This document shows positions 8,479 through 15,541 of a DNA stretch of 64,000 bases, one piece after another. Position numbers and translations under genes: made by a program. Each line of letters starts with the position of its first letter. Positions within the stretch are counted from its first letter, which is position 1. Source of the stretch: Thermus antranikianii DSM 12462 (lineage in GTDB: Bacteria; Deinococcota; Deinococci; Deinococcales; Thermaceae); NCBI RefSeq assembly GCF_000423905.1, contig NZ_KE384104.1, positions 10,586 through 74,585 of the forward strand, given 5' to 3'. Under the pieces are notes generated by a model that ran no database searches, had not been told where the DNA came from, and was given only the letters and a program-made list of their open reading frames with translations.

Positions 8479-9255
8479 ATGCCCGAGGTGGAGGGGCTAG
8501 GGGAAAGGCTGGAAAAGCTGGAGGGGGTGGTGGAGGCCACCATCCGGGTGCTCCCCCCCTTGGTCCAGGACCTCTCCCGCCGCATAGACACCCTGCGGGA
8601 GGAGGTCAAGGCCGAGCTTCGGGAAACCCGGGCTCACATGGAAGGCCGGCTTGGGTCCTTGGAGAAGCGTTTGGGCGAGTTGGAAACCAAGCTGGAGGCC
8701 CGGCTTGGTTCCATGGAAAGACGCTTGGCGGAAGCGGAAAACAGGCTGGAGTCCCGGATGGACCAGATCCAGGTCCGCCTTGAAGGGCAGATCCAGCAGA
8801 CCCGCCAAGAGCTAGAAGGCCGGATCCTCCAAACGGAAGGCAAGTTGGAGGCCCAGATCGGTCAAGTCCAGGGGGCGCTAGAGGCCCAGCTTAGGCGCAC
8901 GGAGGAAAAGCTCGAGGGACAAATCCACCAGCTGGACGGGCGTCTGGAAACCCACATCCACCAGGTGGAAGAAAAGCTGGAAGCCAGAATCAGTCAGGTC
9001 CAAAGCCAGCTGGAAGGGCAGATCCACCAGGTGGAAGAAAGGCTGGAAGCCAGAATCAGTCAGGTCCAAAACCAGCTGGAAGGGCAGATCCAGCAAACCC
9101 GCCAGGAACTGGACACCCGGATGGGACAGCTGGAGACCAGGCTGGAGGCCCTGCGGCAGGAGGTTAAGGCGGATATCAGCACCGCCTTCAACAAGGCCAT
9201 GCTGGTCTTCACCGCCATCGGGGTGGTTTTGGCCCTGCTAACCCTTCTCCGCTAA
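8479..9255 (+). CDS. tail-anchored coiled-coil protein made of 11-residue repeats
   Basis: 258 residues, almost entirely charged helix, ending in one hydrophobic segment (AMLVFTAIGVVLALLTLL), so probably anchored in the membrane by its C-terminus. From about residue 92 to 220 it consists of tandem 11-residue units of the form xxxxLEGQIxQ, a hendecad pattern that favours a straight or slightly right-handed coiled coil. Two adjacent 66-bp DNA repeats (8956-9021 and 9022-9087) are nearly identical, showing growth by duplication. It lies 9 nt after the LptD-like gene. Function unknown; a periplasm-spanning or cytoskeletal tether is speculation. Confidence 0.8.
   Translation: MPEVEGLGERLEKLEGVVEATIRVLPPLVQDLSRRIDTLREEVKAELRETRAHMEGRLGSLEKRLGELETKLEARLGSMERRLAEAENRLESRMDQIQVRLEGQIQQTRQELEGRILQTEGKLEAQIGQVQGALEAQLRRTEEKLEGQIHQLDGRLETHIHQVEEKLEARISQVQSQLEGQIHQVEERLEARISQVQNQLEGQIQQTRQELDTRMGQLETRLEALRQEVKADISTAFNKAMLVFTAIGVVLALLTLLR
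8956..9087 (+). repeat. two tandem 66-bp direct repeats inside the coiled-coil gene
   Basis: Units 8956-9021 and 9022-9087 each encode 22 residues starting IHQVEE and differ at only a few bases (AAA/AGG codon for K/R, AGC/AAC for S/N). They represent a recent in-frame duplication of two hendecads. Confidence 0.9.
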
Positions 9256-9665
9256 GGCTCCACCCGCAAGGCCCGAAGGAAGAGGTTCCGGTCCTCAGGA
9301 GGGCGGTAGAGGTCGTTGGTGAAGGCCAAGGCCAGGGTTCCCCTGCCGCTGGTCGTCACCCAGACCTCCCTCACCCCCCGCACCTCCCCCTGCCAGAGCA
9401 CCCGGCTTCCCTCCACCACCAGGGCGTAAGGCCCTTTCCCCTGGGCCAGGGTGCCCTCGAGGAGAAGCCCCACCCGCGCCTTCCGGCAAAGGGGGATTTC
9501 CACGGCTCCGTTGCTCCATAGCTCCGCCCTTTCGGGAAGAGGGCCGGGCAGACAGGCCTCCTGGGCGAGGGGGGCTAGGCGGAAGCCCCGGTCCAAGGAC
9601 CAAAGGGCCAGGGAAAACCCGAGGGCGAAAACCCCAAGGCCGAGGAACCAGGCCAAGCCCCTCAC
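9252..9665 (-). CDS. small secreted or membrane-anchored beta-rich protein next to WaaL-like ligase
   Basis: 137 residues: one N-terminal hydrophobic segment (FLGLGVFALGFSLALW) followed by a beta-rich domain ending in a conserved-looking LALAFTNDLYRPPEDRNLFLRALRV. The C-terminal stretch (FTNDLY, D-RNLFL) recalls Ca-dependent xylan/carbohydrate-binding modules of CBM type, but this is a weak resemblance. GTG start overlaps the stop of the ligase gene as GTGA, so the two are probably made together and may act together outside the inner membrane. Its 3' end overlaps the convergent coiled-coil gene by 3-4 nt. Confidence 0.65.
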   Translation of the reverse strand: MRGLAWFLGLGVFALGFSLALWSLDRGFRLAPLAQEACLPGPLPERAELWSNGAVEIPLCRKARVGLLLEGTLAQGKGPYALVVEGSRVLWQGEVRGVREVWVTTSGRGTLALAFTNDLYRPPEDRNLFLRALRVEP

Positions 9666-11101
9666 CGCCTCACCTCCCTCTCCAGGACGTAGCGGGGCTT
9701 AAGGGCCAGGCGGTGCTGGCTGAAAAGGAGGATCCGAAGCCGGTACTCCCCGGGGGGAAGGTCTTGAGGAAGAGGGAACACAACCAGGCGATCCCCGGGC
9801 CACTCCCAACCCAAGCGCTGGCAGCCCTTTTGGCATAGCCACACCTGAACCCGGTACCCCTCAGCCCCCGCTAGGCGCAAAAACCCTACCCCCTCCTGGG
9901 GGAAGGCCAGGTAGGCCAGGGCCGGAGGAGGCGTAGGCGGCCTGGTGGCCAGGTAGAGGAAGGGCAGGGACCAAAGAAGGGCCGCCGCCCCGGCCAGGCC
10001 CAAGGTGGCGGGAAGCCTCACCCCCCGGGCCAGGGCCATCCCCCCCACCAGGAAGAAGATCTCCCCCCGGAAGGGGCTCGGAACGCTGAAGGGATTATCC
10101 GTCATCCCCATGGCCACAAAGGCCAGGAGGAGGGAGAAGAGAAGCCCTTCCCCCCAGGCCGCCGCCAAAAACCCCCCCACCAGGAGGAGAAGCCCTACCC
10201 CACCAAAGATCCCGCTTTCCCCCAGGGCCTGGAGGAGGTGGTTGTGGGCGAAGCTCCAAAGCCCCCCCAAGGGCTTAAGCCAGCCGGGGCAGGTGAGGCC
10301 GCGGGCCTCGAGGAGGGGAAAGAGGAAGCACTCCCCAAAGAGGGTTCCCTTCAGGTAATCCCCCAGCACATAGGGCCCTACCCCCGTCCAGGGATGGGCC
10401 TGGTAGACCTCGTAGGCCCTGAGCCATAACCCCTCGCGCCCCGAGAGGTGGGCCTGGAAGAAGCGCTCGGAGATAGGGGTATCCAGGGTGGAGGCGGCGA
10501 AGAGGACAAGACCCGCAAGCCCCAAGGCCCAAAGGCCCCGCCCCCGGAAAAGAAGCCCTCCGGCTCCTCCGACAAGCAGGGCCAGCATCCCCCCGCGGCT
10601 TGCCGAAAGGAGCAAGACCGCACCCCCAAGAAGGCCCAAAAGGAGGCGGAAGGGCCAGGGGTAGCGAAGATACACGGCAAGGAGCACCCCCATAGCCCCC
10701 ATAAACCCCAGGCCCACCGGGCTATGGAAGGGATGCATGAGCCTCTGCTGCACCGCCTGGTCCCCAAAGGTGAGGTAGGTGGCCACGAAGGCCGTTATGT
10801 AGAGGAGAAAAAGCCCATATCCTAAGGGCTTCAAAGCCTGGGTAGGGGAAGAGGCTCCCGCGTAAAGGGCCACACCGGCGCCCACCAGGCCCAGGACGTA
10901 AAGGACCCGGCCCAGGGCCAAGGGAAAAGCCAAAGGCTCTGGGGCCCCAAGGGCGGGAAGGAGGACGGAAAGGGCATAGACCCCCAACAGGCCCAAGGCC
11001 CAAGGGGAAAGCCGCCGCAGGTGGCCCAAAAAGAGGGGGGCCAAAAGGGCGAGAGGGGGAAAGAGGGGAGCCAGGGCCAAGGCGAAAGGCAAAAGGCGCA
11101 C
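9662..11101 (-). CDS. O-antigen ligase (WaaL)-like membrane protein
   Basis: About 479 residues with some 10-12 membrane segments. Ligase-family features are visible: LLLSASRGGMLALL, the SGREGLWLRAYEVYQAHPWTGVGPY stretch, and AHNHLLQALGESGIFGG, where the His is in the position of the conserved ligase histidine. The C-terminal ~100 residues form a beta-rich soluble tail. Such enzymes transfer undecaprenyl-linked glycans to a lipid or protein acceptor on the periplasmic face. I chose GTG at 11101 because TATATT lies exactly 7 nt upstream, suggesting a leaderless transcript; TTG 11110 is the alternative. Confidence 0.85.
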   Translation of the reverse strand: MRLLPFALALAPLFPPLALLAPLFLGHLRRLSPWALGLLGVYALSVLLPALGAPEPLAFPLALGRVLYVLGLVGAGVALYAGASSPTQALKPLGYGLFLLYITAFVATYLTFGDQAVQQRLMHPFHSPVGLGFMGAMGVLLAVYLRYPWPFRLLLGLLGGAVLLLSASRGGMLALLVGGAGGLLFRGRGLWALGLAGLVLFAASTLDTPISERFFQAHLSGREGLWLRAYEVYQAHPWTGVGPYVLGDYLKGTLFGECFLFPLLEARGLTCPGWLKPLGGLWSFAHNHLLQALGESGIFGGVGLLLLVGGFLAAAWGEGLLFSLLLAFVAMGMTDNPFSVPSPFRGEIFFLVGGMALARGVRLPATLGLAGAAALLWSLPFLYLATRPPTPPPALAYLAFPQEGVGFLRLAGAEGYRVQVWLCQKGCQRLGWEWPGDRLVVFPLPQDLPPGEYRLRILLFSQHRLALKPRYVLEREVRR

Positions 11102-11169
11102 GGGGGACAATATACGCCAAGGAAGCCTTAAGGCGCTCCTCAGAACTCTCGGGTAAAGTACGTGCCATG
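11099..11169. promoter_or_regulatory. divergent probable leaderless promoters between WaaL-like and LptC-like genes
   Basis: On the minus strand TATATT (11114-11109) is followed by 7 nt and GTG (11101). On the plus strand TAAAGT (11154-11159) is followed by 7 nt and ATG (11167). Both match the spacing expected if transcription starts at the start codon. No good -35 boxes are visible. Confidence 0.45.
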
Positions 11170-11802
11170 AACGGGCTTAGCCGCCTTCTTCTCACGGCCA
11201 TCCTTTTCCTGGCCGTTGCCCTGGGGGCCCGCTTCGCCGCCTTCAGCGTGGAACCCTTCGGCACCCAGCGGGTCAACCTGGACACCGGCGTCACCACCCT
11301 CCCCCAGGGGGGCATCCTCACCGACCACGAAAACGGCCTCCGCCTCAAGGCGGGCTACCTCGAGTACAAGGAGGGCAGCTTCGTGCGGGCCCGGAGTGCC
11401 GAGCTCCTCTCGGAGAAGGAAACCTTTTTAGCCCAGAGCCTCGAGCACGACATCCCCAAGCAGGAAGCCCGCTTTAAAGGCCTCACCTTCAGCAACCCCG
11501 ACTTCAAGGGCCTGAAGGCGGAAAGGGCCCTGGCCCTCTTCGCCGAGAACATCGTGGTCCTGAAGGGCAGGGTCCAGGCGGAAAGCCCCAGGCTCCAGGC
11601 GGAAACCCTGGTGGTGAACCTGAAGGACCAGGAGGCCTTGGCTCTCGGAAGCTTCACCTACCAGGAGGGGAAGGCCACCCTGAGGGGCCAGGGGCCAAAC
11701 GCCCGGCTATACCTGCGCTTTGCCTCGGGAAAGGTCCAGGCCAGCACCAAGGTGCCCCCTAGCGCAAGCCCCCTGGCCCAGTACGCCGCCCGCCTCCCAT
11801 GA
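11167..11802 (+). CDS. LptC/LptA-like export protein, membrane-anchored
   Basis: 211 residues: an N-terminal membrane anchor (LLLTAILFLAVALGA) then a repetitive beta domain (YLEYKEGSFVRARSAELL, VVLKGRVQAESPRLQAETLVVNLKDQEALALGSF) typical of the LptC/OstA beta-jellyroll that carries lipid across the periplasm. The stop overlaps the start of the LptF/G-like gene as ATGA. Together with the LptD-like protein at 6841 it suggests an Lpt-type bridge. LptC and LptA folds cannot be separated by eye. Confidence 0.75.
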   Translation: MNGLSRLLLTAILFLAVALGARFAAFSVEPFGTQRVNLDTGVTTLPQGGILTDHENGLRLKAGYLEYKEGSFVRARSAELLSEKETFLAQSLEHDIPKQEARFKGLTFSNPDFKGLKAERALALFAENIVVLKGRVQAESPRLQAETLVVNLKDQEALALGSFTYQEGKATLRGQGPNARLYLRFASGKVQASTKVPPSASPLAQYAARLP

Positions 11803-12905
11803 CCCTTTACCGGCACATCCTGAAAGAAAGCCTCCCCGTTCTGCTCCTGGCCCTTCTCTTCCTCACCGCCGTCTACCTCTTCGGCTTCTTCTACGCCGGG
11901 GCCCGCTGGCTGGAGGGGGTGCCCCTCATCAAGGTGGCCCGCTGGCTTTCCTACCACGTGCCCGGGGTCCTGGTGCAGGTCTTCCCCATCGCTTTGGTCA
12001 CCACCACGGTCCTGGTCTTCGGCAGGCTTTCCGCGGAAGGGGCCCAGTTCGCCCTCCTCTCCGGGGGGGTTCCCCTTTGGCGGGCGGCCCTGCCCCTTCT
12101 TGGGATAGGCGCTTTGCTGAGCGGGGTGGCCCTTTACCTCCAGGAGAGGCTGGTCCCCCACTACAACGAAAAGGTGCGGGTGGCCTGGTGGGACGAGATC
12201 CACACCCAAGGGGCGGGGCTTTTCCGCCTAAAGGGCCTACAGATCCCCATCGGCCAGGGGCGTAGCCTCTACTTTGAGGACTTTGACATGGGGACAAAGG
12301 AGATGGTGGGGGTGCGCATCGCCTCCTTCCGAGGGGAGGAGGGCACCTTCCTCTTCGCCGAGCGGGGAAGCTGGGAGGACAAGGTGATCACCTTAAGGGA
12401 TTACCGTTTCTACCGCATAGACTTCGGTGAGGTCCCCGGGCTGGAAACCGCCCGGGACCTCCTGGCCCAGACCCGAAAGGTATTCCGGGTGGTAAGCCAG
12501 GGAAAGGTGCTGGAGGTGGAGTCCGACCTCTCCCGGGCCCGGGCCATCGCCGACTACGCGGACACCTTCAGCTTCGGGCAGGATAGCCTTTCCCAGGCCT
12601 GGGCCAAGATCCAAGACCCCTTCTTGGCCCCCTTGGAGAAGTGGCGGGCCCGGCTGGAGTTCCACTCCAAGCTGGCCCTGCCCCTGGCCAACCTGGTCCT
12701 GGTCCTCCTGGCCGCGGCCATGGCCCTGAGGTACGGCCGGAGCACCGGGCTTGCCTTGGGCCTAAGTGTGGTCCTGGCCCTGGGGTACTACGGGGCCTTC
12801 TTCCTGGGCCGCTCCCTGGCAGGGATTGGGGCCCTTGCCCCGGAGGCGGGGGCCTGGGGGGCGAACCTCCTCTTCCTCCTTCTGGGCGTGAGGGCCCTAA
12901 GGTAA
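11799..12905 (+). CDS. LptF/LptG (YjgP/YjgQ)-family permease
   Basis: 368 residues with the family layout: three N-terminal membrane helices (VLLLALLFLTAVYLFGFFYA; VLVQVFPIALVTTTVLVFGRLSAEGA; LPLLGIGALLSGVALYLQERLVPHYN), a ~130-residue periplasmic beta domain, and three C-terminal helices. The EFHSKLALPLANLVLVLLAAAMALRYGR segment is highly characteristic. In the known pathway such subunits, with the ATPase LptB, extract a glycolipid from the inner membrane; no lptB is in this window. Coupled to the LptC-like gene and followed by a hairpin terminator. Confidence 0.92.
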   Translation: MTLYRHILKESLPVLLLALLFLTAVYLFGFFYAGARWLEGVPLIKVARWLSYHVPGVLVQVFPIALVTTTVLVFGRLSAEGAQFALLSGGVPLWRAALPLLGIGALLSGVALYLQERLVPHYNEKVRVAWWDEIHTQGAGLFRLKGLQIPIGQGRSLYFEDFDMGTKEMVGVRIASFRGEEGTFLFAERGSWEDKVITLRDYRFYRIDFGEVPGLETARDLLAQTRKVFRVVSQGKVLEVESDLSRARAIADYADTFSFGQDSLSQAWAKIQDPFLAPLEKWRARLEFHSKLALPLANLVLVLLAAAMALRYGRSTGLALGLSVVLALGYYGAFFLGRSLAGIGALAPEAGAWGANLLFLLLGVRALR

Positions 12906-12911
12906 AAGCGC

Positions 12912-12937
12912 ACCCCCCTGGGCTTCCCCAGGGGGGT
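12912..12937 (+). terminator. intrinsic terminator-like hairpin after lptF-like gene
   Basis: CCCCCCTGGG and CCCAGGGGGG form a 10-bp stem (11 with the flanking A-T pair) closed by a CTTC tetraloop. There is only a TT on the 3' side, so it is a weak U-tract terminator. It also lies just past the 3' end of the convergent tRNA-Ala gene and may serve both strands. Confidence 0.75.
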
Positions 12938-12940
12938 TCC

Positions 12941-13016
12941 TGGTGGAGCCGAGGGGATTCGAACCCCTGACCTCCTCAATGCCATTGAGGCGCGCTCCCA
13001 ACTGCGCCACGGCCCC
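12941..13016 (-). tRNA. tRNA-Ala (anticodon GGC)
   Basis: 76 nt on the minus strand with the 3' CCA encoded. Acceptor arms GGGGCCG / CGGCTCC pair with one G-U, the D arm is GCGC-loop-GCGC, the anticodon stem CCTCA/TGAGG encloses loop ATGGCAT with anticodon GGC, and the T arm is AGGGG-TTCGAAT-CCCCT. The G-U in the acceptor stem is at pair 3-70, the alanine identity element. Confidence 0.97.
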
Positions 13017-13027
13017 AAGCAACGCCT

Positions 13028-13056
13028 ATGGTACCGAGGGAAGGGCGGTTTGTCAA
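13028..13056 (-). promoter_or_regulatory. tRNA-Ala promoter
   Basis: TTGACA (13056-13051), a 17-bp spacer and TACCAT (13033-13028) stand 11 nt before the tRNA 5' end on the minus strand. The -35 box overlaps the secG stop codon, so this promoter sits inside the 3' end of secG. Confidence 0.75.
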
Positions 13057-13280
13057 CGGGGCCAAAGGCCGATCAAAAGGGCTAAGGCCACGAAGATGAC
13101 CCCCAGGATGACGGTGAGGCGGTAAAGCCCCCCGGTGACCCCGCGGGCGGAGAAGAGATCCGCGGAAGCCCCCATGAGGTCCCCGGCGCCCTGCTTGGGC
13201 TCCTGCACCAGGACCAGGTAGACCAAAAGCCCCGCCACGCCCAGGTAAAGAAGGATGACCAAGGTGTAAAGGAAGTCCAT
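13053..13280 (-). CDS. secG: preprotein translocase subunit SecG
   Basis: 75 residues with two membrane segments (LYTLVILLYLGVAGLLVYLVLVQ and YRLTVILGVIFVALALLIGL) separated by the conserved loop QEPKQGAGDLMGASADLFSARG, the SecG signature. It is an accessory subunit of the SecYEG protein-conducting channel in the inner membrane. Start is ATG at 13280, with AGGGG just upstream and TAAAGT about 15 bp upstream as a possible -10. Its stop codon lies in the -35 box of the tRNA-Ala promoter. Confidence 0.95.
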   Translation of the reverse strand: MDFLYTLVILLYLGVAGLLVYLVLVQEPKQGAGDLMGASADLFSARGVTGGLYRLTVILGVIFVALALLIGLWPR

Positions 13281-13329
13281 ACCCCTACCACTTTAGCGCG
13301 GAGCGAAGGGCGTGTCCACCCGGGCGCGG

Positions 13330-13340
13330 TATAAAGAGGT
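13330..13340 (+). promoter_or_regulatory. probable leaderless promoter (-10) of the threonine dehydratase gene
   Basis: TATAAA (13330-13335) is followed by 5 nt and the GTG start at 13341. No clear -35 element was found. Confidence 0.45.
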
Positions 13341-14279
13341 GTGGAGCTTGCCGAGATCCATGCCGCCTACCGGCGCATCCGCCCCCACATCCACCGCACC
13401 CCCCTCCTCACCTCGAGGCTCTTGGATGAGCTACTGGGCAAGCGCCTGCTTCTAAAAGCCGAGCACCTGCAGAAGACGGGAAGCTTCAAGGCCCGGGGAG
13501 CGCTTTCCAAGGCCCTGGCCCTGGAAAACCCCAAGGGGCTTCTTGCGGTGAGTAGCGGCAACCACGCCCAGGGGGTGGCCTACGCCGCCCGGATCCTGGG
13601 GGTCAAGGCCCTCATCGTCATGCCCGAGGAAGCAAGCCCCTTTAAGAAGGAGGCGGCCCGGGCCTACGGGGCCCAGGTGGTGGACCAGGGGGTCACGGTG
13701 GAAAACCGGGAGGAGGTGGCCAGGGCCCTCCTGGAGGAAACCGGCTACGCCTTCATCCACCCCTTTGACGATCCCTTGGTCATGGCCGGCCAGGGCACCG
13801 CCGGGCTGGAGCTCATGGCCCAGGCGGGGGAGATGGGCCTTTTCCCGGAGGCGGTTCTGGTCCCGGTGGGGGGAGGAGGGCTCATCGCCGGGGTAGCCAC
13901 GGCGGTGAAGGCCTTCTCCCCAAGCACCCTGGTCCTGGGGGTGGAGCCGGAAGGGGCGGACGACGCCCGAAGGAGCCTGGAAAAGGGTGAGATCGTGCGC
14001 CTCTCCCAGGCCCCCCAAACCCGGGCGGACGGGGTAAGGACCCTGGCTTTGGGCCAGCACACCTTCCCCATCCTGAAGAGGAAGGTGGACGCCATCCTCA
14101 CCGTGAGCGAGGAGGCCATCCTGGAGGCCGAGGGCCTCCTCTTCACCCGCACGAAGCAGGTGGTGGAGCCCACCGGGGCCCTGCCCCTGGCGGCGGTGCT
14201 GGAGCATGGGGAAAGGCTTCCTCAGGTTCTGGCCCTCCTCCTCTCGGGGGGAAACCGCGGGTTTCCCGCCCTCCCCTAG
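13341..14279 (+). CDS. threonine dehydratase / serine-threonine ammonia-lyase, short catabolic type
   Basis: PLP fold-type II enzyme of 312 residues. The PLP lysine is in KTGSFKARGA (near residue 48), the substrate loop is SSGNHAQGVAYAA, and the phosphate-binding loop VPVGGGGLIAG and the terminal LSGGNRG match threonine/serine dehydratases. It lacks the C-terminal ACT-like regulatory domains of biosynthetic IlvA, so it resembles TdcB or serine racemase. It deaminates L-threonine to 2-oxobutyrate, and possibly serine to pyruvate. Start GTG at 13341. It stands alone, divergent from secG. Confidence 0.88.
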   Translation: MELAEIHAAYRRIRPHIHRTPLLTSRLLDELLGKRLLLKAEHLQKTGSFKARGALSKALALENPKGLLAVSSGNHAQGVAYAARILGVKALIVMPEEASPFKKEAARAYGAQVVDQGVTVENREEVARALLEETGYAFIHPFDDPLVMAGQGTAGLELMAQAGEMGLFPEAVLVPVGGGGLIAGVATAVKAFSPSTLVLGVEPEGADDARRSLEKGEIVRLSQAPQTRADGVRTLALGQHTFPILKRKVDAILTVSEEAILEAEGLLFTRTKQVVEPTGALPLAAVLEHGERLPQVLALLLSGGNRGFPALP

Positions 14280-14291
14280 GGCGGGGCTTAT

Positions 14292-14329
14292 CCTTGAAAA
14301 TTTGACATCGCGATGCTATATTTTCAAGG
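14292..14329 (+). promoter_or_regulatory. 38-bp palindromic operator superimposed on a leaderless promoter
   Basis: Outer arms CCTTGAAAAT (14292-14301) and ATTTTCAAGG (14320-14329) are perfect inverted repeats, and the centre CATCGCGATG (14306-14315) is itself a perfect palindrome on the same dyad axis; 16 of 19 half-site positions match. The element contains TTGAAA (14294-14299), a 17-bp spacer and TATATT (14317-14322), which is 7 nt before the GTG start at 14330. The palindrome therefore covers the complete promoter, as expected for a repressor site. The binding protein is unknown. Confidence 0.85.
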
Positions 14330-15532
14330 GTGATCCCCCGCCGCCTGCAACCGGTCCTCGAGGAGCGCCTAGGCCAGGTACCCGTGGTGGTGCTCACGGG
14401 AGCCCGGCAGGTGGGAAAGACCACCCTGGCCTTGGCGGTGGGGGATCGGCTTGGGGCCTTGTACCTGGACCTCGAGTCGGAAAGGGACAGGGGGAAGCTT
14501 GCGGCCCCGGAGCTCTACCTGGAGGACCATCTGGACCGCCTGGTCATCCTGGACGAGGTGCACCGGATGCCCGAGCTTTTCCCCGTCCTGAGGAGCCTGG
14601 TGGACCGGGCCCGGCGAAGGGGAAAGAGGTCCGGCCTCTACCTCCTCCTAGGGTCCGTGTCCCCGGAGGTTTCCCGCCAGGCAGGGGAAAGCCTGGCGGG
14701 CCGGGCCAGCTACCTGGAACTCTCCCCCCTGGATCCCCTGGAGGTGGACCCCAAGGAGCTGGAGCGCCTCTGGCTCCGGGGGGGCTTCCCCGAAAGCTTC
14801 CTGGCGCCAAGCGACGCCCAAAGCCTCCGCTGGCGGCAGGATTTCCTCCGCACCTACACGGAGCGGGAAATCCCCGCTTTGGGCGGCAGGTTGCCCGCGG
14901 AAACCCTACGCCGCCTCCTCACCATGCTGGCCCACCTCCAGGGCGAAACCCTCCGCCTCTCCCGCCTGGCGGGCAACCTGGGGCTGGACGGCAGAACCGT
15001 AAGCCGCTATCTGGACCACCTGGCGGACCTCTACCTCTTAAGGAGGCTTCCCCCTTACGAGGCCAATGTGGGCAAACGCCTGGTAAAAAGCCCCAAGCTT
15101 TACCTCCGGGATAGCGGCCTGGTCCACGCCCTCCTCGGCATCCACGACCGGGAAAGCCTCCTGGGCCATCCCGTGGTGGGGGCAAGCTGGGAAGGTTTCG
15201 TGGTGGAAAACCTGCTGCGGGTAGCACCGGAAGGGGCCTTAGGCTTTTTCTACCGCACCCATGCGGGGGCGGAAATCGACCTCCTCCTCCTCTTCCCCAC
15301 GGGGACCCTGTGGGCCGTGGAGGTGAAGCGAAGCCTGGTACCCAAGCCCTCCCGGGGATTCCATCAGGCCCTGGCGGACCTCAGGCCCCAGGCTGCCTTT
15401 GTGGTGTACCCAGGGGAGGAAGCCTACCCGCTGGCCCCAGGAATCCTGGCCACCCCTTTACCCCAGTTGATGCGGCGGCTTTGGAGCCTGGCCACCCAAG
15501 GCGGGACTTCTTTCCCTGGAAAGGCGGAGTAA
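14330..15532 (+). CDS. AAA-type ATPase with DUF4143 C-terminal domain
   Basis: 400 residues. The N-terminal ATPase has Walker A GARQVGKTT (about residues 25-33) and Walker B LVILDEVH. The middle has a winged-helix-like segment (LSRLAGNLGLDGRTVSRYLDHLADLYLLRRL), and the C-terminal DUF4143 region carries a PD-(D/E)XK-like nuclease pattern (GAEIDLLLL...WAVEVK). Members are widespread, often mobile or accessory, with no firmly established function. GTG start at 14330 directly abuts the palindromic promoter, so autoregulation is likely. fhs begins 9 nt after its stop. Confidence 0.88.
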   Translation: MIPRRLQPVLEERLGQVPVVVLTGARQVGKTTLALAVGDRLGALYLDLESERDRGKLAAPELYLEDHLDRLVILDEVHRMPELFPVLRSLVDRARRRGKRSGLYLLLGSVSPEVSRQAGESLAGRASYLELSPLDPLEVDPKELERLWLRGGFPESFLAPSDAQSLRWRQDFLRTYTEREIPALGGRLPAETLRRLLTMLAHLQGETLRLSRLAGNLGLDGRTVSRYLDHLADLYLLRRLPPYEANVGKRLVKSPKLYLRDSGLVHALLGIHDRESLLGHPVVGASWEGFVVENLLRVAPEGALGFFYRTHAGAEIDLLLLFPTGTLWAVEVKRSLVPKPSRGFHQALADLRPQAAFVVYPGEEAYPLAPGILATPLPQLMRRLWSLATQGGTSFPGKAE

Positions 15533-15541
15533 GCTTAGCCC

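Noticed and set aside
8956-9087. CRISPR-like array
   Set aside because: The repeats are directly adjacent, in frame, and encode hendecads of a coiled-coil protein; no spacers.
12941-13016. attachment site of an integrated element at tRNA-Ala
   Set aside because: No integrase gene or second tRNA 3'-end copy nearby; the genes on both sides are core genes.
14206-15114. 302-codon frame overlapping the DUF4143 ATPase
   Set aside because: Out-of-frame shadow, very rich in Pro/Gly/Arg; the ATPase frame holds Walker A and B motifs.
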